The translations under genes and the position numbers were made by a program. The notes under the pieces are model-generated. The model ran no database searches. It was not told the DNA's origin and saw nothing but the letters and a program-made list of their open reading frames with translations. 62,216 bases of DNA. It comes from a virus. The stretch spans positions 1 through 62,216 of IMG/VR virus record IMGVR_UViG_3300028558_000030; one strand, given 5' to 3'. Positions 1 to 8,800 of this stretch are shown piece after piece (the first letter of the stretch is position 1; every line of letters begins with the position of its first letter).

Positions 1-809
1 ATAGCCGCCACGGCTGCCGCTGTCGCAATACCAACCACCTTGGACTCTTTTGGAGGATCATCCGGTATATTGTTGACTTCCAAGGACTTCCGAGCCGCAT
101 CTGTAGCATTGGCTTGGACTTTGGTGAGCATCAAGGATCTAGATTGTTGTTCGTCCCGACTTGTTTGCGCACCCTGCTCGGCAACCTCTTTAATACTAGT
201 AGTATTGATCTCATTCGAGGCAGCAACTTCATTTGAAGCGCTATCTACTGGGGTTGGAGCATACTCACCTGACCCCGCCTGCTTAGCAGCAGCGTCGATC
301 CAACTCCGCATCCGGAGGTTGATCAACGGGATAGCATCGAAGATATCAAGAGCCTTGTCTGCATCCTCTAACATTGAGGCAGAGATTGCAGCCTTGACCT
401 GTCGAACATACTTGGGGTTATCCAAGATACCCTTGACAGTCTGGGCCCCACCTCTAGTGAGAAGCGTTCGGAACTGTAGCGCGCGTCGAGCTGCCCCCGC
501 GGGGTTGAACACCTTCAAGTTCAGAGCCCGGCGCAACATGGTCTTCTGAGACTCTTTGGATAGGTGTGTCTCCAGATACTCTCGATACTGATCGATCTGA
601 GTATCTGCCATTCGAAGGATCTTGAGACCCCGTCTGATTAGGGCGTCTTCAACATCATCAACCCCAGAAGTTTCCTCAGCGTACCGTTCATAGGTATCAA
701 GAGCCAGGAGAAAAATGATGTATTCAGCTACCTGAAACTCACCGATCTCCAGGTCATCATCATTCTCGGGCTCATTGATTGCTACCTTTTTGGTGATCGG
801 GATTAGCAT
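1..809 (-). CDS. Partial late protein of unknown function, cut by the left edge
   Basis: The reading frame is open to position 1, so about 269 codons are visible and the C-terminus is missing. I do not recognise the product. The N-terminus is acidic (ENDDDLEIG near residues 15-23), residues to about 190 look mainly alpha-helical, and the remainder is rich in Ala, Ser, Asn and Gln and probably disordered. ATG at 809 is the working start; an in-frame GTG at 824 is possible, and neither has a clear Shine-Dalgarno. It follows the tail sheath gene, where a tail tube gene is often found, but a helical chain of this kind does not look like a tube subunit. It is probably a tail or late protein by position only. 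Confidence 0.75.
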   Translation of the reverse strand, partial: MLIPITKKVAINEPENDDDLEIGEFQVAEYIIFLLALDTYERYAEETSGVDDVEDALIRRGLKILRMADTQIDQYREYLETHLSKESQKTMLRRALNLKVFNPAGAARRALQFRTLLTRGGAQTVKGILDNPKYVRQVKAAISASMLEDADKALDIFDAIPLINLRMRSWIDAAAKQAGSGEYAPTPVDSASNEVAASNEINTTSIKEVAEQGAQTSRDEQQSRSLMLTKVQANATDAARKSLEVNNIPDDPPKESKVVGIATAAAVAA

Positions 810-887
810 GCCTTCAATTCCCACGTTATGGACGTACTACAACCAAAGCCAACCCACAAGGGATTTATGCTAGAGTCCGCATACGAC

Positions 888-919
888 AAGGCTCCTCAGT
901 GTTACCACCAAGGAGCCTT
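888..919 (-). terminator. Hairpin after the tail sheath gene
   Basis: A perfect 9-bp stem (AAGGCTCCT with AGGAGCCTT on the minus strand) closes a 14-base loop, about 20 bases after the sheath stop codon. No long T tract follows, so it may be a weak terminator or an RNA-stabilising 3' end for the abundant sheath message. Confidence 0.6.
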
Positions 920-937
920 CAGTCATTGCCTGGACTA

Positions 938-3900
938 TCAGATCCTGGCGCGCAGGTTGAAGGTCAAGACGAGGTACAACAGCGGGAATATCGGCTGGTA
1001 GTACGCTTCGGCGTTCAGAGTAGTTGGGTCATTAGGGTCGACCGTGGCCGAGATGCCAGTGAAGGCAGCCACAATCTCCTGTTGAATCAACTGCTTGAAC
1101 AACGAAGTCATGCTGACTTCGACTTCATTGGTCCTGCTGGCGAGGAACTTCGTACCTACGAAGGCATCGAGGACCGACCTCGAACTAATCGAAACGTAGT
1201 CGGCGATCTGGGTCACTGTCGGCAACCGAGTCAGGACCGACGTCATGTTGGTCGTGAGACCCTGACGAACCCTGATGATAGGCTGCAGATCTTCTAGAAC
1301 CGTGATACCAGCGACGGCCGTTTGATTGGCCTCCACCGGGTCCATGATCCTCGGGATTCGAGTGAACCCTTGGAGCTGCCTATGAGTGTACGGGGTTGCA
1401 ACGTCAACCGCCGGTGAGCAGACCGCACCAGCCATGGCCGCCGCGTAGAAGGTCCCGTCAACCAAGGACTCGAAGGTGTTGCCCAACTCATCCGTGAAGG
1501 TAACCACAGAGGAGTCTGGGTAGAAAGCCACGATTCTTGAACTGAAGAGGCCCTTTGCGACTGACTGAGCTGTGGTCGGAGAGGTCCCACTTGCAAAGCC
1601 AATCATACCCATTCGCTCGGACTGGTTGCGGATATTCGACATTACCTCACAATGCTGAGTCAAAGCCGAGTAAACCGCAGTGTCAGTGCTCAGGGGTACG
1701 AGGACATCGGGCTTGACATTCCCTGGTAGGGGAGTTGCCAGACCTTGGATAGCCGTGATGAACGAGGAGGCTGCCGCTTGGTTCGTGTTCGGAACCTTTA
1801 GCACCTGGGTGATTCCCACCAAGACTGCACCGTTGAGGATCGCCAAGTACGCGCCCAAGACTACTCGGTTCTCAGCATTGAGTTGACCGTAGTTTGCTTC
1901 GATGGTCTTGAACGTGGTGAAGATCCGCGTCGAGAAGTCCTGCTTCATGTAGCGGTACGAGATGTAGTAGTAGTCACCGTTCTTCGGCTCGAGACCAGAC
2001 GGGTTGAAGGTCTGGACATTTGCCGTGTCATTCACCCCAACATTCACAGTATTGGTGACGATAGTCTCCAAACCAGGGATGTAGTAGTACGGGATTCCAG
2101 GGTTAACCTGGAAGGTCTGGGAGATGACGAGGGTGAAAGTACCACCACTTGCATACTGAGTAGTGGACGGGAGGATGCTGAACCTCAAACCAGTACGGGA
2201 ATCCGTATAGGTCTGTCCTGGGAACCCAGTACCTGACGAACCATTTGGATTCGAGGAGGTGACTACGAAGTTGTTGGTAGCACTCTCCCCATTGTCGCCA
2301 GAGGTCCCTGGTACAATCCCAGTCCCAGTTGTCGTGTTGAACGCCGACTGAGTACCCCCAACGAACCCAACGCTCGATGCCGTTGCGCCAGTAGTGAGTG
2401 ACTCAATAGTCAGATAGGTCTGACTATTGATGACATCCGGATAGGCGACACAACCTGTCGTATTTGGAGAAGGAGCTACGTGACCAACAGTTCCTGGAGT
2501 TCCCCAGTTTGTAACGGCAAACCCCGTTGTATCCATGAGGCGATCAACCACCTCTTGAACACTCACCAAGGTCTGACTAGCAAACTCACCCTCGGTGAAC
2601 CCGAGAAGCTCATTGGCTGTACCGTCCTGAATCAACAAGGTAGATTGAGGAGAGCCGTCTACACTGGTGATTCTGAGCTTGTTCAAGTTCCCCAGAGTTC
2701 CGACCGAAGCCGTACCCTGAGAGCCAATGACCAAGTTGACAGCCGTTACAACCGCGCTAGTTGCTACGGAAGCACCGTTTGGTAGAGTGACCTGAAAGTC
2801 AACTCCGTTGACTCGAATCTTGAAGATATCGTTCAGGCCAGCAGTGATATTGAAGGTTCCAGGAACTGAACCAATCAATGTTGCCGGCTTATCGAGGGCA
2901 CCTACAGTACCAGCAGCAGTCTGGAACGTAGTGAACCCAAGGAGGGTCTCAGCAGTACCCTGATTGATGGTGACGTTACTGTTATGGTCGAGACCACCTG
3001 GGACCGAAGCCGGAGTTGAGTACCCTCGGATTACGAAGAAGGTGCTCGTCGAGCCTGGCCCTGGGATGGCCGTGAACAGGTCGTTGGCTGCTGTACTTGA
3101 GAAAGCCACATTAGCATCAATGACTGCATTGACTGCTACTGCTACTGCCGCCGGAGTAATCACACCAGCAGGAAGTGAAACCGTGAGGGCCACTCCGTCG
3201 ATAGTGAGATTAAAGGTGGCTCCACCTACTGGGATAGTAATGTTACCACCAGTTAGTGGTACAGCCTGACTAACCAAGTAAGCTCGGGTAGACCCTGACA
3301 ACAGGGTTGAAATCGTAGTTCCGTTTACAGAGGTCCTCCAAGTATCGGAGGCGCCCACGTAGAAGGAATAGGGTTGAGCACCGAGGTTCGTGTAGACCGC
3401 ATTCCGGGCCACTGCTTGACCGAAGGTGACCGTGACAGTCTCGCTCACGGGGGTTCCACCGACATGCATGGCGTCCGGGATCTGCTCAACACCACGAGGC
3501 CACTGGACGATCTGAGTCAGACCTCCACCCTTGGTACCAAAGCGAATCTGGTACAGGTTCTTGTTGAACAAGGACGAGAAGACCTCGTACTGACCAACCC
3601 CAAGAGGTCCTGGGACCTTGTTGGTCAGGATGTAGGTGTCGTCCGTGATCCTGTTGTAGTAGAAGGTAGCGAAGACAGTCCAGTCCGGAGGAAGAGCATT
3701 CTTGAGAGTGATTTTCCGGTTGGGCCCGTCCACAGAGAGGACGGTAGCCGCTGGACGCCCTAGAGCGTCTTCGAGGTTCCGACCAACCCTAGCCACAATA
3801 AGGTCTGGACGATTCGTAATGAGGTCCTGACGGTTGTTGGCTACTGAGCTGTATAGGGACTGCCCGAGAACACTGTCACGCCCGTTACCCGTCGTTGGAA

Positions 3901-5251
3901 CTTCGGGGAGGATGAACACGGTGTTGCTGACAGAGGCCGGAATGACCGTGGTGTCAACGAACGCAGCACACTCGACCAAGTACAGCTTGTCATCGACCAA
4001 GGTCGGAACAATCTGAGAGGCATCGAGGGGTTCAGTTCCAGGGGTGTTGAGAGTCGATGATACCGAGTAGCTGGTCCCCCAGTGGACGATTGAGACGTCC
4101 GGAGAGGGGTTAACAACTACGAAGTCCTGATTCTGGATGTAATCCGATCGACCCGAGCTAATCCCACAACGAATGACATTCGTTACTAAGGTATTTGGCA
4201 AGTAGTCAAACGTATCCTGCCAGGTATTCGCCCAGTAGTTGACTGTAACCGTGGAGCCTGGAGGGGGCGCCAAGGCCAGAGTCACAATACCATTGGTCCC
4301 GTCTACTGCAGTCGGGATGACCTGGACGTTGTTGACCTTGACCACAACCTTGGAAGTGTCGGTAGTGGTGATGCCACCGGAGGTCCCGTCCACGATCGGA
4401 CGCTGGAACACACGGAATTGAGTGTTACCGCTCGCCGTTTGACCCGAGGATAGTCCGAGGATACCATTAGCTGTGCCGGCACCGATAAATACCGAGGAAG
4501 CCGCCGTAAGAGTGAGGTGGTTGAGACCTTCATTGTCAGCAAAAACTGACGTTGCAAGCCCTGAGATAGCGGCTGCATCGATCTGAGTCTTCAGGCTCAA
4601 AGCCGTTGAGGACCCAGGAACGAACGTCACTGTCTGCTCAGACCCGTTATTGGGCGTTACCTTCAGTGTATCATTGACACCCGCCACGATGACGAAGGGC
4701 TCGAACCCTGGAGTCGTGATTGATGAAGCAATCACTGAAACCTGAGCTGATACATCGTCCGTGAAGGCAGTATCGCCTCGGTGGAAGTAGTAAGTGACGC
4801 GGACTGTGTCCGTCGGTTGAGGTGGTACTTGCAGAGTGACCTCACCCAAGGATCCGAGCACACTACCAACAGCCACAGGGCTGCCATTCACGGTCACAGT
4901 AACAGACCGTGTATCATTGGTAACTCGACCAAAACCTTGGCCATCTACCAACGGGAAGTTGCGGACTTGGAAGGTAACCCGAGACCCGTCATTCGCCCCA
5001 AGAATGGGGTTCGATGGGTTCGTGTTATCCACGATCCAGCGCAGGGTTACGTCTTCATTGACGATTTGCTCATCAAGAGTAGACGAAGAACCACGCACCA
5101 TTTCGAGATCATCTTGCTCCAGCTCTTCCTGACCGACACCGATAATGAACGGTATCCGCAGGCCAGCAATGAGCGAAGCAACATTGGCCTCGGTCAGTGT
5201 GCGGGAGTATACACCAGGTGGAACGTACGTTGCGAAGGGTCCAAAAGACAT
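938..5251 (-). CDS. Tail sheath protein, unusually large (about 1437 aa)
   Basis: The N-terminus (YVPPGVYSRTLTEAN, then a conserved hydrophobic strand) and the C-terminal region (IPRIMDPVEANQTAVAG to the final FNLRARI) are those of contractile tail sheath subunits, which polymerise around the tube and contract to drive DNA delivery. The usual size is about 400-700 residues; this one is double. The extra length is internal: three beta modules near residues 93-165, 284-350 and 500-548, and three further modules near 185-280, 673-790 and 800-897 that each end in a motif like LLGFTTFQTAAG. ATG at 5251 is preferred over an upstream in-frame TTG because AGGAG lies six bases before it. Sheath identity is secure; the roles of the inserts are not known. 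Confidence 0.93.
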   Translation of the reverse strand: MSFGPFATYVPPGVYSRTLTEANVASLIAGLRIPFIIGVGQEELEQDDLEMVRGSSSTLDEQIVNEDVTLRWIVDNTNPSNPILGANDGSRVTFQVRNFPLVDGQGFGRVTNDTRSVTVTVNGSPVAVGSVLGSLGEVTLQVPPQPTDTVRVTYYFHRGDTAFTDDVSAQVSVIASSITTPGFEPFVIVAGVNDTLKVTPNNGSEQTVTFVPGSSTALSLKTQIDAAAISGLATSVFADNEGLNHLTLTAASSVFIGAGTANGILGLSSGQTASGNTQFRVFQRPIVDGTSGGITTTDTSKVVVKVNNVQVIPTAVDGTNGIVTLALAPPPGSTVTVNYWANTWQDTFDYLPNTLVTNVIRCGISSGRSDYIQNQDFVVVNPSPDVSIVHWGTSYSVSSTLNTPGTEPLDASQIVPTLVDDKLYLVECAAFVDTTVIPASVSNTVFILPEVPTTGNGRDSVLGQSLYSSVANNRQDLITNRPDLIVARVGRNLEDALGRPAATVLSVDGPNRKITLKNALPPDWTVFATFYYNRITDDTYILTNKVPGPLGVGQYEVFSSLFNKNLYQIRFGTKGGGLTQIVQWPRGVEQIPDAMHVGGTPVSETVTVTFGQAVARNAVYTNLGAQPYSFYVGASDTWRTSVNGTTISTLLSGSTRAYLVSQAVPLTGGNITIPVGGATFNLTIDGVALTVSLPAGVITPAAVAVAVNAVIDANVAFSSTAANDLFTAIPGPGSTSTFFVIRGYSTPASVPGGLDHNSNVTINQGTAETLLGFTTFQTAAGTVGALDKPATLIGSVPGTFNITAGLNDIFKIRVNGVDFQVTLPNGASVATSAVVTAVNLVIGSQGTASVGTLGNLNKLRITSVDGSPQSTLLIQDGTANELLGFTEGEFASQTLVSVQEVVDRLMDTTGFAVTNWGTPGTVGHVAPSPNTTGCVAYPDVINSQTYLTIESLTTGATASSVGFVGGTQSAFNTTTGTGIVPGTSGDNGESATNNFVVTSSNPNGSSGTGFPGQTYTDSRTGLRFSILPSTTQYASGGTFTLVISQTFQVNPGIPYYYIPGLETIVTNTVNVGVNDTANVQTFNPSGLEPKNGDYYYISYRYMKQDFSTRIFTTFKTIEANYGQLNAENRVVLGAYLAILNGAVLVGITQVLKVPNTNQAAASSFITAIQGLATPLPGNVKPDVLVPLSTDTAVYSALTQHCEVMSNIRNQSERMGMIGFASGTSPTTAQSVAKGLFSSRIVAFYPDSSVVTFTDELGNTFESLVDGTFYAAAMAGAVCSPAVDVATPYTHRQLQGFTRIPRIMDPVEANQTAVAGITVLEDLQPIIRVRQGLTTNMTSVLTRLPTVTQIADYVSISSRSVLDAFVGTKFLASRTNEVEVSMTSLFKQLIQQEIVAAFTGISATVDPNDPTTLNAEAYYQPIFPLLYLVLTFNLRARI

Positions 5252-5422
5252 CCGACTCTCCTGACTCAATTGGTCTGAACAGGTCTGATTCGATTTGATC
5301 TTGGAAGTCTGTCAAGACTACCTAATAGATAGAACAGCGATTCGATCTGAGTCTGGATTTACATTTGGATGTCCGGCCCCTTAGAACCGGAGGAACTTAC
5401 TCTGACTCCAGGGAACAAGACT

Positions 5423-5860
5423 TTATTGGGTTGGCTTTACTTGTGAACCCCGCTCGACTCCCACAGCTAGATCTACTAGTTTTGCGCGGGCATTCCTTTG
5501 AGGTTGCCCCATTGCTGCGTATTCTGTGTATCCTTCACCATCAAGGCGTTCAAGGGCTGGACTACCTCCAACCTCTCGTACTTGCTTCTTGACTTTATCC
5601 CGCTCTCTGTAGGTGGCCCATCGAGACTCAGCACTCCTACCAACTATCTTGTCAGCAGTTGGATAGTCCTGATCATGAACCCCTGAGTTAGCCGGCGCAG
5701 CTCCACCAGCCTTGAACCCAAACCCAAAGGCTGTCCCATCGAACAACCGAGGTGCTTCCTCCTTACAGGAAGGGCATGGGTGTGTCGGGTTGTCCCCGAG
5801 CTTCAATGTGCGTTCAAACCTAGTCGAGCATTGTGCGCACTCGAAGGTATAGCGAGGCAT
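5423..5860 (-). CDS. FmdB-type zinc-ribbon protein
   Basis: The first 40 residues, MPRYTFECAQCSTRFE followed by CPSC about 20 residues later, are the zinc-ribbon signature of the FmdB regulatory-protein family: four cysteines in two CxxC pairs bind one zinc. The remaining ~105 residues are polar, charged and probably flexible. The gene lies between a virion protein gene and the sheath gene, with AGGGG six bases before its ATG, so it is probably expressed with the tail genes. Whether it binds nucleic acid or protein cannot be told. A second FmdB-type protein is encoded at 19143-19559. Confidence 0.75.
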   Translation of the reverse strand: MPRYTFECAQCSTRFERTLKLGDNPTHPCPSCKEEAPRLFDGTAFGFGFKAGGAAPANSGVHDQDYPTADKIVGRSAESRWATYRERDKVKKQVREVGGSPALERLDGEGYTEYAAMGQPQRNARAKLVDLAVGVERGSQVKPTQ

Positions 5861-5872
5861 AGAGTACCCCTT

Positions 5873-7039
5873 TCATCCGATCCGTTCGTAATTTGCATTT
5901 CGCCCGACTATTACAGGCGTAGTGTTGAAGAAAAGTGAAGCTTGTGAAAGAGCTTGGATACTAGAAGCCCCGTTGGGCTTCGTGTAAGCCGACGCCCTAC
6001 TAATTGTGTAGGGAAGTGGAAGGTGCATCTCCCAATCAGATTGAATTGCAACACTCATAGAATAGTTGTAGTAGAAGAGCTCCGCAGCCTCATCGTAGAC
6101 TTCCTCGGACTCACCGCCCATTGAAGTATCGGTCAACTCAATCCCTTCAGAGGATAGGTTGCTGCGCTTCTCAGCCCAGAGATACATGAAGACCAGATCC
6201 GCAATCTCTTCCATCTGAATAGGATCCCTAGAGATCACATCCAAATCAAAGGTAGCGTCGAACCGACCACCGAAGGCTTGCGCAGTCTCCACTCGGTCTG
6301 AGTACACGACAACCGCTTGCTTGTCCCCGGGCTTACCCCTCTTGCCAAAGGCGAGTATCACCCCAGGGAGGGTCTTCCAGTCTGCTGTATTCCACGACCA
6401 CTTGATGGGTCCTATCGAAGGAGCGGCGTATCGATAATCAGCCGTAATCAGAGCCCCAGGGAAGAACCCCGTGTGAAAGGTGATCTCCTGAGCTTCGTAG
6501 TCAACCGTGTAGTCAGTACCCTCTACTAATAGGAGGTTCCGGTTGGTCCACATACGAAGTGTCCCCTTGACCGGTTGATTCTGGATAGTAGCCGAAACCA
6601 CTGGCCCTGATTGAGCCTGGATGATGGGTTCGTCGGTGATTGTCAGGAGTGGATCAATGATGAACTCCCCGAACTCTCCTGGAACAGTAGGAGCCGAGAG
6701 ACACTCTATATAGTAGACCCCAGCGGGGATCGGCATCGAATCCCCGGACTCCTTGAGCACAATCAAGTCCTCTTTCACCCACTCAAGTAGGTAGGCTGGT
6801 TCATTGTAGAAGGCCAGCATGACATGGCTCTCTACAGTACCAAGGAAGTTCTGAGGTGACACTTGGACCTTGTTCGCCGACGACCCCTTCACTACGATGC
6901 CATACTGGGGCCGCTCCTCGAATGCGAACTTGTTTTGCACGAAAGGTACGATCTTCTCATAAACTGGATGTCTGGAGAAGCTGTCCTGCAACTCAAGTAT
7001 GAGCCGTCTCTTCAGCGAGGATATTAGGTGAAAGTACAT
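5873..7039 (-). CDS. Probable virion protein of the neck or tail
   Basis: This 388-residue protein mixes an N-terminal helical part (LKRRLILELQDSF) with beta-rich domains. Residues about 145-210 include a stretch ending GALITADYRYA that resembles the beta modules inserted in the tail sheath. The C-terminal half (FDLDVISRDPIQMEEIADLV) resembles domains of tail-completion proteins in other large phages, but I cannot name a family with certainty. Its ATG overlaps the stop of the actin-like gene (TAATG), and it is upstream of the zinc-ribbon and sheath genes, which fits a tail terminator or tail-completion role (inference). Confidence 0.7.
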   Translation of the reverse strand: MYFHLISSLKRRLILELQDSFSRHPVYEKIVPFVQNKFAFEERPQYGIVVKGSSANKVQVSPQNFLGTVESHVMLAFYNEPAYLLEWVKEDLIVLKESGDSMPIPAGVYYIECLSAPTVPGEFGEFIIDPLLTITDEPIIQAQSGPVVSATIQNQPVKGTLRMWTNRNLLLVEGTDYTVDYEAQEITFHTGFFPGALITADYRYAAPSIGPIKWSWNTADWKTLPGVILAFGKRGKPGDKQAVVVYSDRVETAQAFGGRFDATFDLDVISRDPIQMEEIADLVFMYLWAEKRSNLSSEGIELTDTSMGGESEEVYDEAAELFYYNYSMSVAIQSDWEMHLPLPYTISRASAYTKPNGASSIQALSQASLFFNTTPVIVGRNANYERIG

Positions 7040-8055
7040 TATTCTCGGTGCTCGTGCTCAGCTAGCAGCAACAACCCATCTGCCACCGCGTCCAAAGGTC
7101 GTTCAACCCTGAATACCTTGGAGATAGGAATCGGGAAGCCCCTCCTCCTGATAGTCTCGAATTCCTCATTGAAGACATCCATGAATCCCTTAGCCAGTGA
7201 GGTGCCGCCAGAGACAACCAAGGGTAGCTCATCCAAGTGATCGTTTTGTTCCTGCTTGACCCTCTCTGATATCTTCTCCAAGCAATGACGAACCAGAGTT
7301 CTAACATAGAGGGCTATAGCTTCAATGTCTGGTTTACCACTAGGCGGAGAGGCGAGGTTGAACTCCCCTTTCTCCTTTAGGGTGCACATTCTAGCCGCTG
7401 TCGAGCCAACCGCCTTTGCTGCATGAGCATCAATCCAATCCCCACCACCTCTAGCGATGGAGAAGTTCAAACCCATAACTCCAAAGTTAGCTAAAGCTAC
7501 GTTGCACAACCCTGATCCGAACGATAGGGCTAACCCAGAGAACTCTGTGTCAAAACACTGAGAGTAGATGATGGCCAAGGCCTCGTTCGTAGGTTGAGCG
7601 ATATACCCATAATTGGTGATGATCCTACTGAATACGTCCTTGTGGTACTTTACATCCTGGTCGGGTAAGTCAATCGGATCAGCTGGAACACTATAGAAAC
7701 AGTGCTCACCCTTGCACGATGGTTCACCCAGTACGTTACTAATCAAGTGATTAAGTACGTGTTGAGCTTTTAGCGCCCCCGGAGAAATCAGACCCTTGGA
7801 GAGTGGACGCTTGACCTCTTGCTTGAACAAGTTAGCCATTTGGAATGACTTGTCACCGACCACTACAACTTCGCTTTGCTCTTTGAACTCAACAAAGTTG
7901 ATGTTACTCATCTTCAATGTTTTAACGTTCTCAGCGTCTATCTCGATATAGGCGTCGGTGGCTCTCTTGTGGGATATCTCATCCTCTTTGTACCTAGCGG
8001 CCACAAAGTTCATGGTACCCACATCTAGACCAACACCTGGACTCTTGTTTGCCAT
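7039..8055 (-). CDS. Actin-like ATPase (ParM/MreB/Hsp70 fold)
   Basis: The five expected motifs occur in order: phosphate-1 loop GLDVGTMNF (residues about 9-17), connect-1 NEALAII (157-163), phosphate-2 region LSFGSGLCNVAL (177-188), a GGGDWID segment (203-209), and the adenosine motif VVSGGTSLAKGF (280-291). This is the actin/Hsp70 nucleotide-binding fold, and the size of about 338 residues fits a polymerising bacterial actin. The usual Asp of phosphate-2 is replaced by Ser. ATG at 8055 is chosen because AAGGA lies eight bases upstream; ATGs at 8061 and 8073 are alternatives. It sits between Dps-like and tail genes. Likely roles are filament formation for DNA or capsid positioning, but this is inference. 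Confidence 0.85.
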   Translation of the reverse strand: MANKSPGVGLDVGTMNFVAARYKEDEISHKRATDAYIEIDAENVKTLKMSNINFVEFKEQSEVVVVGDKSFQMANLFKQEVKRPLSKGLISPGALKAQHVLNHLISNVLGEPSCKGEHCFYSVPADPIDLPDQDVKYHKDVFSRIITNYGYIAQPTNEALAIIYSQCFDTEFSGLALSFGSGLCNVALANFGVMGLNFSIARGGGDWIDAHAAKAVGSTAARMCTLKEKGEFNLASPPSGKPDIEAIALYVRTLVRHCLEKISERVKQEQNDHLDELPLVVSGGTSLAKGFMDVFNEEFETIRRRGFPIPISKVFRVERPLDAVADGLLLLAEHEHRE

Positions 8056-8098
8056 TTTCATATTCCTTTTCATCTGTTATGATTTTGATTTGGGTTGA

Positions 8099-8800
8099 TT
8101 AGGCTAGTCTCTGCCTGAGTAGGTAGAGGTGACTCTCGTGCTTGTCTTCGATGCCGGCCATCATATTGTCGACGCCCCGCGATAGCTCACCCTTCTCCTT
8201 CATCACCTTGGCGACCTCAGACATGCACTCCACGAACTGGGTCTCGGCTAGTAGGCTAACTTCAAGGTAGGACTTCGGGTTCTCACTCTCACCGGACACA
8301 ATCCCATCACCACAGTACTTCTTGATGATGTACGCAATGATCCTGGCTTGAAGCCCGGGGTGCATCTTGTCGAGTGGGGCACCAGTACCAACAGCCTTCT
8401 CAGCCACACCATCGATCTCGTCAGACGTCTCTTCATACAGACGCTGGAATAGGAGATGGTCAGCGTAGTAAGTCTCACCATAGGTCAACCAGTGATGGCT
8501 CTGATGGATATCTGCCAATGCCCTCAGAAAGACAAGGACAGTAGGTAGTCCGTAACCAAGACCATTGGCCATCTTGCTTGCAGCTGCCACGAGGGTCCTC
8601 TGCGAAGCCTGCTTGTCCATTCGAACCTTCATCCCAGGGAGATAAGGAGGACCGTGGAAAAACGGATTGTAGGATGACGGATCTTGCCAGATCACTGATG
8701 TTGCATCATCAGGTGGGGTTCCTAAGTTACTAACCCCAGGGTGATCAGGTGCCGGAGAGAATGACGGGTCTTTAGAAGCAGTTTTCCAACGTGGGTCCAT
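8099..8800 (-). CDS. Dps/ferritin-like protein
   Basis: Residues 95-140 reproduce the Dps ferroxidase segment: HHW, then ADHLLF, then DEIDGVAEKAVG. Spacing matches E. coli Dps (H51, H63, D67, D78, E82) as H103, H115, Q119, D130, E134, so four of five metal ligands are kept at exact distances and the third is changed to Gln. The C-terminal helix (GIEDKHESHLYLLRQRL) also fits Dps. Dps proteins form 12-mers that oxidise iron and protect DNA. The 90-residue N-terminal extension is not part of the usual fold. ATG at 8800 overlaps the preceding stop (TGATG) and has GGAGG five bases upstream. The presence of a Dps-like protein in a phage late operon is unusual. Confidence 0.75.
   Translation of the reverse strand: MDPRWKTASKDPSFSPAPDHPGVSNLGTPPDDATSVIWQDPSSYNPFFHGPPYLPGMKVRMDKQASQRTLVAAASKMANGLGYGLPTVLVFLRALADIHQSHHWLTYGETYYADHLLFQRLYEETSDEIDGVAEKAVGTGAPLDKMHPGLQARIIAYIIKKYCGDGIVSGESENPKSYLEVSLLAETQFVECMSEVAKVMKEKGELSRGVDNMMAGIEDKHESHLYLLRQRLA

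Noticed and set aside
40-549. Plus-strand open frame of 169 codons at the left edge
   Set aside because: It lies opposite the minus-strand partial gene at 1-809, which has sensible composition and matches the direction of all other genes; the plus frame has no recognisable product.
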